64,000 nt of DNA from Lucinisca nassula. Its lineage: Eukaryota; Mollusca; Bivalvia; Lucinida; Lucinidae. This document shows positions 1 through 10,270 of the stretch, piece by piece. The notes beneath the pieces were generated by a model that did not search any database, was not told the DNA's origin, and saw only the letters and a program-made list of their open reading frames with translations. Positions within the stretch are counted from its first letter, which is position 1. Each line of letters opens with the position of its first letter. The translations under genes were made by a program, and so were the position numbers. The DNA lies in the NCBI GenBank assembly GCA_963580285.1, contig OY757017.1, forward strand, positions 113,245,245-113,309,244, written 5' to 3'.

Positions 1-498
1 GACCAGACCATAATGGAAACCTAAACAAAGGAAGGCCATAAGGACAGTTACTTTCCCACAAAATGGCCATATGGCCATCCAAAATAAAAAGACACAAGTA
101 ATACACACAGTAAGTAACAAACAACAACATAAATAAACCGCCACCGAAGAACCGCCTTGGAACGGTAAGTGGAAAGATTTCCACTCGGGGGCTTAAATCG
201 ATTTTACGAGGCCACAATCCTCGCCCTTACTTCCGTCGCGATTAAGACAAATAATTTGTTCAGCCCGCATGAAGGCCTCCTAACTCATCAGTGCAACATC
301 TCCGTGAACACAAATAATCAAAGAACCACAGAGGTGTGACAGCGTTGAGGACTCGACAGCAAGAAACCACTGAAATGCTGGAGCAAAAGAAAACCAACAG
401 TTAGACTCCGATGGGCCCGACCACAGATACAGCATCAGGCACCAACCAACATTACCTTGAATTAGATCTCCCTAATTCTCAATAAGCCTTTACGTTGG
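1..498 (-). repeat. Penelope-like element 3'-UTR fragment (copy 1)
   Basis: Near-identical to 3459-3957 in the same orientation, and similar to 12300-12820. Read on the minus strand it is the 3' untranslated region of the PLE described below. It stops abruptly at about 498, where the shared sequence would continue into the PLE coding end; instead the 312-bp tandem-repeat element begins. The window cuts the other end. No coding potential is expected. Confidence 0.8.
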
Positions 499-1702
499 AA
501 CCAATGAACTTGCGAAATATTACATTCCATTCAGTATAGCCTCGCCGAGGCGAAAAATGTGAAAATTTTCTAACTGCTTCTCGTCGGAAACCGTTGGGCC
601 GATTGAAGTCAAATTTCATATGGAGCCTGTATGGGATGGGGGAAACCAAAATTTGCTCATGGGGTCCAGATCACATGACCAAAATGGCCGCCAAGCCATA
701 TATGGTCTGTCTGTCTGTCCGTCCGTAACCCGTTTGTGAAAATTGGTGATAGTGACTTAACCGCTTGGAATATTTAAACAATTTTTGGCATACTGATAGA
801 TATCAATGAGATCTAACCAATGAACTTGCGAAATATTACATACCATTTAGTATAGCCTCGCCGAGGCGAAAAATATGAAAATTTTCTAACTGCTTCTCCT
901 CGGAAACCGTTGGGCCGATTGAAGTCAAATTTCATATGGAGCCCCTATGGGATGGGGGAAACCAAAATTTGCTCATGGGGTCCAGGTCACATGACCAAAA
1001 TGGCCGCCAAGCCATATATGGTCTGTCTATCCGTCCGTAACCCGTTTGTGAAAATTGGTGATAGTGACTTAATCGCTTGGAATATTTAAACAATTTTTGG
1101 CATACTGATAGATATCAATGAGATCTAACCAATGAACTTACAAAATATTACATTCCATTTAGTATAGACTCGCCGAGGCGAAAAATGTGAAAATTTTCGA
1201 ACTGCTTCTCCTCGGAATACGTTGGGCCGATTGAAGTCAAATTTCATATGGAGCCTCTATGGGATGGGGGAAACCAAAATTTGCTCATGGGGTCCAGGTC
1301 ACATGACCAAAATGGCCGCCAAGCCATATATGGTAAAAAAAACCCTTCAAAAATAAGTCTTCTCCAGAACCACTGGGCAGATTTTCACGAAACTTGATAA
1401 ATAGCATCTGGGACGTAGGCCCATCATAAATTGCTAAAATGGTGACCCTGGATTGACCTTGACCTTCTTTGTGCCTAGGTCAAACTTTGACATATATGCT
1501 TTTGTATTGGAAAAGTGAGAATGCTTTTTATCCTGCAAACGATTCAGAATACAGTACTAAATATAAGATATATTTTTGCTCTTACGATAAGGCGCAATTA
1601 TTGGGGGAACCGTTTTAGGTCCAGGTCACATGACCAAAATGGCCGCCATACCCATATATGGTAACACTCATAAAGCTAAAAGCATCCGGCTGAAGCACTG
1701 GT
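499..1702 (-). repeat. Tandem-repeat element, 312-316-bp units (copy 1)
   Basis: Units start at about 499, 815 and 1127 with spacing 316 and 312, the last one partial. Each holds a GCCTCGCCGAGGCG palindrome, a ...TTGGTCATGTGACC-type block (seen here as GGTCACATGACCAAAATGG) and, in the first two units, a GTCTGTC/GTCCGTCC run. The tail (1340-1702) is a unique end block that contains TTGACCTTGACCTT and finishes at GCTGAAGCACTGG. The same architecture appears inverted at 56798-57905. This resembles non-autonomous bivalve elements with tandem-repeat cores (pearl/Helitron-type families); that assignment is inferred. Confidence 0.75.
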
Positions 1703-2321
1703 TATTGTTTACTTTTGTCATTTGAGTAATAGTATGTGTTATTGGTCACTTTTTATATGCACAATAACAATTATTTGCACGCGGGAATTCTCTTTGTATG
1801 TATTTTGGGACAGCCATTTTGCACAGCTGACTTGAAATCGTTCAGTGATTTCAAAGAAGATGTAGAATGTTATTTATATCTTAGTATGAGTCCAGGTAAT
1901 TGCCCAAATATGAGCAGTCTTCCAGAATGTTCTTATTTCACTAGAAATTTTGTATTTATTCTGATCGGGCCAATATTTACATTGTACAGGTAAATAGCTG
2001 ATAAGCAAAAATGCTTTCAGGTTAGTCCATGGTTAGTCCATGGAAGAACATGATTTTGTTTAACCCCTGTCCTGCTGTTCATGTCCATCTCTGCCTTTGG
2101 AAACAGTGTAGGTCCAGATCAGATGGATTCTGAGGATGGCATCTGATCGGGGTCTGTAATGTTTGGCATTCAATTTGTGAGTTTGGGTATGCACATGTAT
2201 AGTTTCAAGTAGTCTGCATCGGTTAACCAGGGGAACAGTAGTTGTCCCAGCAGTTGAGCTTTATGTCGGTCTGAGTTCTATGTCCCGATACAGAAAATAT
2301 GTATTGTTTATGGATTCCTGT
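1703..2321. other. Unassigned intergenic stretch
   Basis: AT-rich. An 85-codon open frame at 1736-1993 (+) has no recognisable domain and no homologue I can name. A GATCAG-type imperfect hairpin lies at about 2105-2165 (CCAGATCAGATGG ... GCATCTGATCGGGG). Nothing else is supported. Confidence 0.5.
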
Positions 2322-2838
2322 AAAGTAGAAGTAAAACAAAGATCAGGAATTGATACAATTAACTTACTCCATCCATAAAAGACACCAAAGGGAAAGAAAC
2401 ACAAACACCAAGCGACCAGACCACAATGGAAACCCAAACAAAGGAAGGCCATATGGACAGTTACTTTCCCACAAAATGGCCATATGGCCATCCAAAACCA
2501 AAAGACACAAGTGATACACACAGTAAGTAACAAACAACAACATAAATAAATCGCCACAGAAGAGCCGCCTTGGAACGGTCAGTGGAAGATTTCCACTGGG
2601 GGGCTTAAATCGATTTTACGTGGCCACAATCCTCGCCCTTACTTCCGTCGCGATTTAGACAAATAATTTGTTCAGTCCGCATGAAGGCCTCCTAACTCAT
2701 CAGTGCAACATCTCCGTGAACACAGAAATCAAAGAACCACAGAGGTGAGACAACGGTGAGGACTCGACAGCAAGAAACCACTGAAATGCTGGAGCAAAAG
2801 AAAACCAACAGTTAGACTCCGATGAGCCCGACCAGAGA
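2322..2838 (-). repeat. PLE 3'-UTR fragment (copy 2), 5'-truncated
   Basis: Begins at AAAGTAGAAGTAAAAC, exactly the boundary used by the copies at 3366, 12212 and 61466. This boundary is therefore the true 3' end of the element on the minus strand. It ends about 515 bp later inside the 3' UTR, the usual result of incomplete reverse transcription. Confidence 0.85.
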
Positions 2839-3365
2839 TTGAAGCCTGAATATTTTCCTTGTGGTGCATTAATTTATGTGTTAGTCCCTAGATCACGGAG
2901 TTTTAATTAGACCAATATGTGTGAAGTTTTTAATTATGTGTCCTATCCAAAAATATAGTCATACACAGATGAGACCTTGGTCTGGCGGTTTGTCTGGAAG
3001 TCTGGAGAAGCCAGGCATCAGTTCTAGGACCCCTGTTATTATTCCAATAGCACAACCACTACATCATACGGCTTCTTGACCGAGGTAAGTTTGGATCTAA
3101 ACTATGGGAGGCAAATATGCAGATCAGATGGTGAAGATGTGTCGTTTGATCTGCATCTTTGTGATCTCGGTGTCGTCTGATCTGTACCTTTGTGATCGCT
3201 CTGTCGTCTGATCTGTGTCTCTGTATTTTTAGAGTTTCTATATCTATATTAGGGTAACATTATTTGTGCATGAGGTTAGTAATGTGATCATGAATAAAAC
3301 TATCATGCACCGGCTGTCTGAAAATTGTTGTCGTCGTCTGTTCACACTTGTCGATTCAAACCGAC
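2839..3365. other. Unassigned stretch between two PLE copies
   Basis: No coding signal. It holds a degenerate run of GTCGTCTGATCTG repeats at about 3120-3230 related to the GATCAG-type motif family found across the window. Confidence 0.4.
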
Positions 3366-4234
3366 AAAGTAGAAGTAAAACAAAGATCAGGAATCGATAC
3401 AATTAACTTACTCCACCCATCAAAGACACCAAAGGGAAAGAAACACAAACATGAAGCGACCAGACCATAATGGAAACCTAAACAAAGGAAGGCCATAAGG
3501 ACAGTTACTTTCCCACAAAATGGCCATATGGCCATCCAAAATAAAAAGACACAAGTAATACACACAGTAAGTAACAAACAACAACATAAATAAACCGCCA
3601 CCGAAGAACCGCCTTGGAACGGTAAGTGGAAAGATTTCCACTCGGGGGCTTAAATCGATTTTACGAGGCCACAATCCTCGCCCTTACTTCCGTCGCGATT
3701 AATACAAATAATTTGTTCAGCCCGCATGAAGGCCTCCTAACTCATCAGTGCAACATCTCCGTGAACACAAATAATCAAAGAACCACAGAGGTGTGACAGC
3801 GTTGAGGACTCGACAGCAAGAAACCACTGAAATGCTGGAGCAAAAGAAAACCAACAGTTAGACTCCGATGGGCCCGACCACAGATACAGCATCAGGCACC
3901 AACCAACATTACCTTGAATTAGATCTCCCTAATTCTCAATAAGCCTTTACGTTGGAACCGTCATAGAATCTGAGGCCTGACCCAACTCATCAGTGCAACA
4001 TCTCCGTGAACACAAATAATCAAAGAGCCACAGAGGTGTGACAGCGTTGAGGACTCGACAGCAAGAAACCACTGAAATGCTGGAGCAAAAGAAAACCAAC
4101 AGTTAGACTCCGATGGGCCCGACCACAGATACAGCATCAGGCACCAACCAACATTACCTTGAATTAGATCTCACTAATTCTCAATAAGCCTTTACGTTGG
4201 AACCGTCATAGAATCTGAGGCCTGACCCACCGGC
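3366..4234 (-). repeat. 3' UTR of the main Penelope-like element
   Basis: This lies immediately downstream (minus strand) of the PLE reverse transcriptase coding end, and its 3' limit is the AAAGTAGAAG boundary shared by all copies. It contains an internal tandem duplication of 245 bp: 3739-3983 is repeated at 3984-4228 with only a few differences, and includes the end of the coding region each time. The equivalent segment at 12212-12857 has a single unit. Confidence 0.85.
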
Positions 4235-5837
4235 GTGCAATTAAAGAGGGAAGCAAAGTTGTCAACCGTGATTGGGTTAACTACCATGCATGCAGCCTGT
4301 CGTATAACATCCATGTTGTACCCAATCTTTTTATATCGAAGAATGATTTTACGAAATTGGGTGCTGAAGTAACTGCGGTTATATAATTTTCTTAATTTAT
4401 ATACTAAGTCACCATAAAACTCGGGTTCCGATAGATATTGTTGCAGAAGAGATTTAAGTCCAATATTGAATTTTGAAATTAAATCAGAATGGCGTCTATA
4501 AAATTTTGAAAAAGGCTTTGCATAGGTTAAGGTACCGATAACCCTGATTAAGAAGTTTAGCCGTTAATAATTTATTACGAGTGTTGAGGTCAGTTACATG
4601 ACTACACACTCTAGCAAATCGAATTAATTGCGAAATATAAACGCCATAGGATGGCGCACCAGGAACATCACCATCCACAAAAGGGAAATTTACAACCTCA
4701 AAATCAAAGTCATCGCGTTTATCATTAATTTTGCACGAAACAAACCCATCTACATTAGATAGATGTAAATCAAAAAAAAAAAAAAAACGCGGCTTCGGTA
4801 TCAGAAGAATTTGCTTTATTTAACTGAAGTTCTGTGGGATAAATCTGACTGATCAAACCATCGAAATAGGTATTATCAATATTTAATAACTCATTTAAAT
4901 ATCTAGAAGTGGAGTTAAAAGCTTTAATAATTTCAGATTTGTTATCAATGAAAAGCGACAACATGAAGTCTCTTTCATAACAATACAAGAACAGATCAGA
5001 CACAAGAGGTGCGCAATTCGTACCCATCGGAATACCCACACTTTGTCTAAATAACTTAGTACCGAATCTAATATAAATATTGTCAAGTAGAAAGGCGAGG
5101 GCATCACACACTTTCTGACATGACCAAAGTGTATAATTCTTATGCTCTTTAGAAGTGAAAAATGCATTTCTGACATTACATGCAAGATAGAGAGAATCTT
5201 CTCTGTGAAAAGCCCATTCAATTAAATCATTAAGTTTTCTTTTATAAGATTATGAGGAAGTGTAGTGTAAAGAGTGGAAAAAATCGTAAGTAGACAGACT
5301 TGAAGCACGAAAACGTCTGGATTTCAATTTATTTAAAACCTCATTCGATTTTTTATAGACCAAAACAGATTTCTTCCTGATCTATCAAAGACTGTATCAC
5401 AATATTTAATCACATGCGTTTTAATAGTAGTAAGACAGGAAGTTAATAATTTAGAAAGTTAAGTGGTAGTGCTAGAGCTAGAATTTGCAATAAACCGTGC
5501 TTTGTTAGGTCTTTTATGAAGTTTTGGTAACCAGTATAGCGTAGGAAGCTTGTCTTGGCCTTCGGTAACACACACAGCAAACTTGGTGGCTGAATGACAA
5601 ATATGTTCATCTACTATAGCTCTCTCTTCAGGCAAAGGCTGAAGTTCATAGGCCTTAGTACCACCAAGCTCCCGCTTGAGCGTGTTAATATAGTGGAGCC
5701 GTCACACAACGACGACGTTGTTAGCGGCCTTGTCTGCAGGGGCCAAAACAAACTTCTTATGAAATTCTTGAATACCTAGTTTAAGTTGACGTAAAGACGT
5801 CTTATGCTTAGGAGGTAATAAGTTGGTATTTTGAGAA
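4190..5837 (-). pseudogene. Penelope-like reverse transcriptase, C-terminal half of PLE ORF (degraded)
   Basis: Minus-strand translation gives, in order, a segment with ADKAANNVVVV (about 5700-5750), LPTLYWLPKLHKRP (about 5520), the RT core GIPMGTNCAPL (about 5000-5040) and the C-terminal SYGVYISQLIRFARVCS region (about 4590-4660). These are hallmarks of PLE reverse transcriptases, which copy the element's RNA at a nicked chromosomal target. The frame is broken several times: TGA at about 5702-5704, frameshifts near 5100-5220 and a 16-base A run at 4772-4787. The catalytic box normally ending in two aspartates reads YLNELL here, so this copy cannot encode active RT. The N-terminal part of the same ORF lies at 10271-11850, displaced by an insertion at 5847-10261. 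Confidence 0.88.
4772..4787. repeat. A16 homopolymer inside PLE RT
   Basis: A run of 16 A on the plus strand (T on the coding strand) that shifts the RT frame. The plus-strand PLE copy reads through the same position normally, so the run is a lesion of this copy. Confidence 0.7.
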
Positions 5838-5846
5838 TAGAAAGAA
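5838..5846. repeat. Target-site duplication, left (TAGAAAGAA)
   Basis: Nine bases identical to 10262-10270, flanking the Mutator-like element. Confidence 0.8.
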
Positions 5847-6289
5847 GGTTGTCAGGAGCATTTTTGCTATGTAAAATGCTCCTGACAACCGGTATCGGTT
5901 GGCGGTACCGGTTGTCCGGAGCATTTTTGCTGTCAAAAATGCTCCTGACAACCAGCAATATTTTTTTCAATAAAAGCCTGCTATATTAGCATTATTTGGG
6001 TTACTTAGCCCAGTATTTTAAGTTTTTTGATACATGTTTAATATTTTGGTCTTCTTTGGTATTTAACGTAACCACTGGATTGAAAATAAAAGAGAAAAAA
6101 AACATGGTATTTGCAGAATTTAAAGTTTCATTTTGTACTGACAAAAATACCCAATAAATATAGGGGCAATTTTACTTGAGTGCTATGGAAAAAAAACATG
6201 TCATAAGTTCCCTTTTTGAGAAGAAATTAGAAAAATATCACCAACTTTTTTCTGATATTGTAGTCGCAGATAAGATTGACTAGGCAGGG

Positions 6290-8602
6290 TTATTCATCAT
6301 CATCATCAACGTGCAGGTACAGGGGCAGCGTCCACATAAGTCCCCCCCCCCACCTTCCACAAAGCTGGCTTGCTGCACGCATGGCAGATCTTACACCAGA
6401 TCTCCAGGCTTGTCTATCATAAGGATCGATAGCAGAGAGCTTCCATTCTCTGCAATCTCTTTCTGTTAGCTGTTTCCAGGTCATCTTGGGCCTTCCTGCC
6501 CCCCGCTTTCCACCTACCTGTATATCACAGGCAGTCTTGATTGCACCGTTGGAGCGTTCCACATATCCATACCAGCGAAGCATTCTCTCTTTGAGGATGA
6601 GGTCCAGGTCCTCAATGCCAAGACGCTCATCTGCTTGACATTGCAGATCTGTCTGATCATTGCCCTGTCATTTCGCTGTAGACGTTGGAGGTTTGGCTTT
6701 GTCAATGGCCATGTCTCACTGGCATGGAGCATTGCGTTCCGCACACAAGAGCTATACACACGGCCGCGTGTCTTGAACGAGGGGTGGTGGGAAGAGAACT
6801 GGTAGCAACTCCTTGAATTTCTTCCAGGCTGTTTTCACACGTGATGTAGTTGAAAGGTCGCAACCACCCGCTACCGAGAGCATATCACCTAGGTAGCAAA
6901 ATGAAGCTACAACCTCCAGCTTGTCGGATCCCACTTGGACTTCCCTCTGTAGTCTGCCATCTAAGGGGCGTGCAGTTCCTTGGCACCGTGTACATCTGTA
7001 ATCAGGGTCCTCTATCAAGCGTTTGAGCCCACTGCATTTCTTGTGCACCCAGAACTTGCAGCCATTACAGAAGATACTGTTGCTGCCCACTCCAGTGCGA
7101 CATGCAGCGGAAGAGAACTGGCCTGTACTCTGCAAGAGGTCCAGACCTGTACCACAGATGATCTTTGTCTTTCCTGCATTCACTCTCAGCCCTATCGCCT
7201 CCATTGCGTCTTTCCAAGTTAAGAGCCGTCTGATACATTCCTCAAGGGATTCAGCTATGATGACAAGGTCATCAGCATACAGGTCCTCCCAGGGGACTCC
7301 AGTGCGGAACTCGCAAGACAAGGCTTCAAGCACAATGGTGAAAACCAGTGGGCTGAGAACAGAGCCTTGATGAACAACCACCTTCACCTCGAATTCTTCA
7401 CTGTAACCATCACTAACGCGGACACGGCTCCGAGCATTCGCATACATTCCTTGGACCAGTTTCACAATCCACTCGTCCACTCCAAGTTTTCTTAGTGCCC
7501 ACCAGATGACTTTCCGAGGCACTCGGTCAAATGCCTTCTCGAGGTCTACAAAAGTCATAGAGTCTCCTGTTGGCCGCCAGATACTTCTCTTGCAGCTGCC
7601 GTACAACAAAAATTGCGTCTGTTGTGCCTCTTCCTGGGACGAAGCCAAACTGGGAATCGTCGGTGGACACCAACTGCCTAATGAGCCCATTAACAATCCT
7701 GTCTAGGACTTTCATGACATGTTCTGTCAGCTTGCGACCACGGTAGTTGCCCAGTTCCAATGCATCGCCCTTGCAATGAAACTCTTTTCCCAGTCAGAGG
7801 GTACCTTCCCATCACGGATGATTGCAGCTGCAAGGTCGCGGATCATCGAGGCACCCGCATCATCTGCAGCTCTTATCATCTCCACCACTATGCCAGAGGG
7901 ACACGGTGCTTTGGCAGTCTTCATCTGAGAGATAGCCTTCTTAAACATATCAATAGTGATTGGGATGGGTGGCCCTTCCACTGGTGGTTAATCAGACAGG
8001 TGGTCTGGGCCCCAGTCGAACTCAACATTGAGTAGCCTTTGGCAGTGTTCTAACCAGGCACTCTGCTTTGAGTCTTCACTCATTGACATCTCCCCTGCAT
8101 CATTCTTTACTGGTTTGTCACCTACAACATCGGAATTCTCTCTTCTCATCTGGTTAGCAAGGCGGTATACGTCTGAGGACATGGGTCAATATTCTTGTAG
8201 ATCTCCTTCTCGGCTTCTTGGCGAGCATGGTGCACGTCTGGTTATGCGTTTAGCCGCAAGATATGATGCACGGGTGCCCTTACCAGTCTTCCATGCTTTA
8301 AAGGCTTGTCGCTTGGCTGCAATGACCTTATTAACATCCTCATTCCACCACCAGGTTTCGCGACGCCAGCGGTGGGGCCCAGTTGTGCCACACACCTCTT
8401 CAGTTGTCTTGAGCAGACCGGTCTTGAAGCTGTTCCATATATCCTCAGTCGTGGCATCTGCTACACCTGCTGAAGCACTCACATGCTGGCTGAAAACCTC
8501 CTGGAAATGATTTCTTGTCTGAGATTCTTTCAGCTTCCAAACTTTTAGTCTGGGGTGAACTTGCGCTTGGGTTTTGGAGGCACAACAATCCTCATGTCGC
8601 AT
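6290..8602 (-). pseudogene. LINE reverse transcriptase and C-terminal domain, broken
   Basis: The linker (8186-8602) is followed by DMFKKAISQMKTAKAP (about 7900), NYRGRKLTEHVMKVLDR (about 7720) and the main RT frame 6752-7696. That frame has FVDLEKAFDRVPR and the catalytic box YADDLVIIAE at about 7255-7285. Inside the RT thumb region is a cysteine-rich finger (FCNGCKFWVHKKCSGL ... YRCTRCQG). The C-terminus (6290-6583) has MLRWYGYVERS and GRPKMTWKQLTERDCREWK. At least five frame breaks make it a pseudogene, although the YADD box is intact. Confidence 0.8.
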
Positions 8603-9466
8603 ATGAGTAGCTGATTTTGCAGGGCTAGTTCCTCGCCAGGGATCACTTTCACATCTGTGACAAGTTTGCGCATTGTCCTGCGGTAAAGGATGAAATCTAT
8701 CTGCGTCGCTGCGCTTCCTGACTTGAACGTGATAAGATGACTGTCACTTTTCTTGAAACATGTGTTTCCAAGGAGCAGGTCAAATGCCAGGGCATACACT
8801 AGAATCCTCTCACCCTCAACATCTGGTTCAGGTCTACCATACCCGATCCCACCATGCACTTCATTGTATCCAGTGCCTGCACGGCCTACGTGGCCATTCC
8901 AATCTCCGCATGGGATCAGGAGTTCGGATCCTGGCAGTCACAGCACGCAGTTGGTCAAAGAACAAGTCCTTGACTTCAGCACTTAAACCACCCTGTTGGG
9001 AATACACAGACAGAAGGGTACCACGCACTGGCCGACTACAAGCTTCACCACGATGATTCTGTCTGAGACTCTTTGCACTTCAAAAACTTTCTCTATCCAC
9101 TCTTCTGTCACAAACACTCCTACACCAGCAGTGTCTTTATCGTTTCCAGACCAGTAGAGCTTATACTTGGTGTCCTTGCTCTTGATCGTGCGGCAGTTTC
9201 CACCACGGTATCTGGTCCCCTGGACACAACAGACATCCACTTTCCTGCGGGATAGTGTTTCCACTACCTCGCATTCAGGTGTTGTCAATATATGTCAAAT
9301 CCCCTGAGTCCACTAGAAGATTTGGTAGAGTGCCTTCGGCATGCTTTCTCCAAGCGGACCAAATAGCCATATAAAGAACAGCTTTGCTTGTGTTACAGTT
9401 GAATTCACACGATCGGGTGACTTGGTTTACCTTTTTCTTAATAGAACATTCCGAAGGCAGGCGCAA
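8545..9466 (-). pseudogene. LINE endonuclease domain (APE-type), broken
   Basis: Fragments at 9275-9466, 8983-9288 and 8545-8859 on the minus strand carry an N-terminal segment, VDVCCVQGTRYRGG and DKDTAGVGVFV, then FDLLLGNTCF and TQIDFILYR. These are the conserved blocks of the exonuclease-endonuclease-phosphatase fold that nicks target DNA for priming. The expected catalytic ET of the QETR box is GT here. Several frameshifts separate the blocks. Confidence 0.75.
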
Positions 9467-9830
9467 ACGATAGCTCCACCTAGCCCATCTTATCTGCGAC
9501 TATGGTAGGTGTTATCAACATGAATGTATGTTGTAATAGCATATTAGACATATTTGTACAAAGTTCCTCAACACTTAAAGCTGCATAATCTGTCATTTCA
9601 TATATTTCCTTATCACTAGTTCTGTATGAATACTCATTAGAAGTGCCTCATGAACACCCACAACGTATGTTTTCATGCAGAATTGAGAAAATCATCTCTT
9701 ATCTTGGGCTATGTCAATGTTTCGATAACATGTCAAACCTTAAGACGCCGAGAAAAACTACATTTGAAAATTTTGTCTGCGTCTGCTGAATTTTTTTTGC
9801 AAACTCTTTAAAATATATTTTTGCATACAG

Positions 9831-9889
9831 GCAAACAGTGTGGGCCCTGATCAGACTGCTCCTACTATCTGAGTCTACACTGTTGGCAA
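9831..9889. repeat. GATCAG-type hairpin
   Basis: GGCAAACAGTGTGGGCCCTGATCAGACTG faces an imperfect inverted partner ending in CACTGTTGGC. One of more than ten copies of this motif family in the window. Here it lies inside the Mutator-like element. Confidence 0.6.
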
Positions 9890-10261
9890 AAATTAATTTT
9901 AAGGTAACCGGCACACGGCAAAACATAATGACAATTGTTGTGACTGGCTTTTTATGGGTTAACTAACTAACAAGGTTGTTAGTTTTACTTTGCAATTACA
10001 AAAATAATAGGCCAAAATTATTTGATTGATTTCATTCTTGGAATTTATTCCAAAAATAAAAAAATACATGGATTAAGTTCGTTTGAATTCTAAAAAATGA
10101 CAAAAAAGCATTAAACATGTATCAAGAACCATGAAATACTTAAAAAAGATAACTAAAATAATACTAATATCATAGGTTTTTATGGAAAAATATTGCTGGT
10201 TGTTAGGAACATTTTTGATAGCAAAAATGCTCCTGACAACTGGTTGTCAGAAGACACTTCC

Positions 10262-10270
10262 TAGAAAGAA
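10262..10270. repeat. Target-site duplication, right (TAGAAAGAA)
   Basis: Nine bases identical to 5838-5846. It lies within the PLE coding sequence. Confidence 0.8.

Larger units (their letters stand above)
6289..9486 (-). mobile_element. Non-LTR retrotransposon (RTE/CFDP2-like type), degraded
   Basis: A minus-strand LINE with an AP-like endonuclease followed by reverse transcriptase and a C-terminal region, ending in a short (TGA)n-type tail at 6292-6307 rather than poly-A. The protein type is often annotated as craniofacial development protein 2-like; placement near RTE is from memory and moderate. It sits wholly inside the Mutator-like element. A 16-bp inverted repeat flanks it (see findings). 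Confidence 0.8.
5847..10261. mobile_element. Mutator-like long-TIR element (non-autonomous), 9-bp TSD
   Basis: Inverted terminal repeats of roughly 140-195 bp: 5847-6042 matches the reverse complement of 10109-10261. Shared blocks include GTTGTCAGGAGCATTTTTGC, CAACCAGCAATATT and GATACATGTTTAAT. The outer part of each TIR is itself hairpin-forming. Direct flanks are TAGAAAGAA at 5838-5846 and again at 10262-10270. Removing the insertion and one 9-mer rejoins the PLE reading frame exactly. Long TIRs plus a 9-bp duplication are the signature of Mutator-like elements. No transposase is visible; without the nested LINE the unit is about 1.2 kb. Confidence 0.8.

Noticed and set aside
499..1340. CRISPR-like direct repeats
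   Set aside because: Units of 312-316 bp are contiguous, with no spacers, in a eukaryotic repeat context.
1736..1993. 85-codon ORF
   Set aside because: No recognisable motif, repeat link or neighbour; ORFs of this size are expected by chance in AT-rich DNA.
2261..3674. Repeated hydrophobic ORFs of 80-100 codons on the minus strand, also at 12145-12538 and 61508-61738
   Set aside because: They all fall in the PLE 3' UTR copies and differ in length and frame between copies; multiple copies of a UTR, not a membrane protein family.
6980..7370. Plus-strand ORFs across the LINE
   Set aside because: Antisense shadows of the reverse transcriptase frame.
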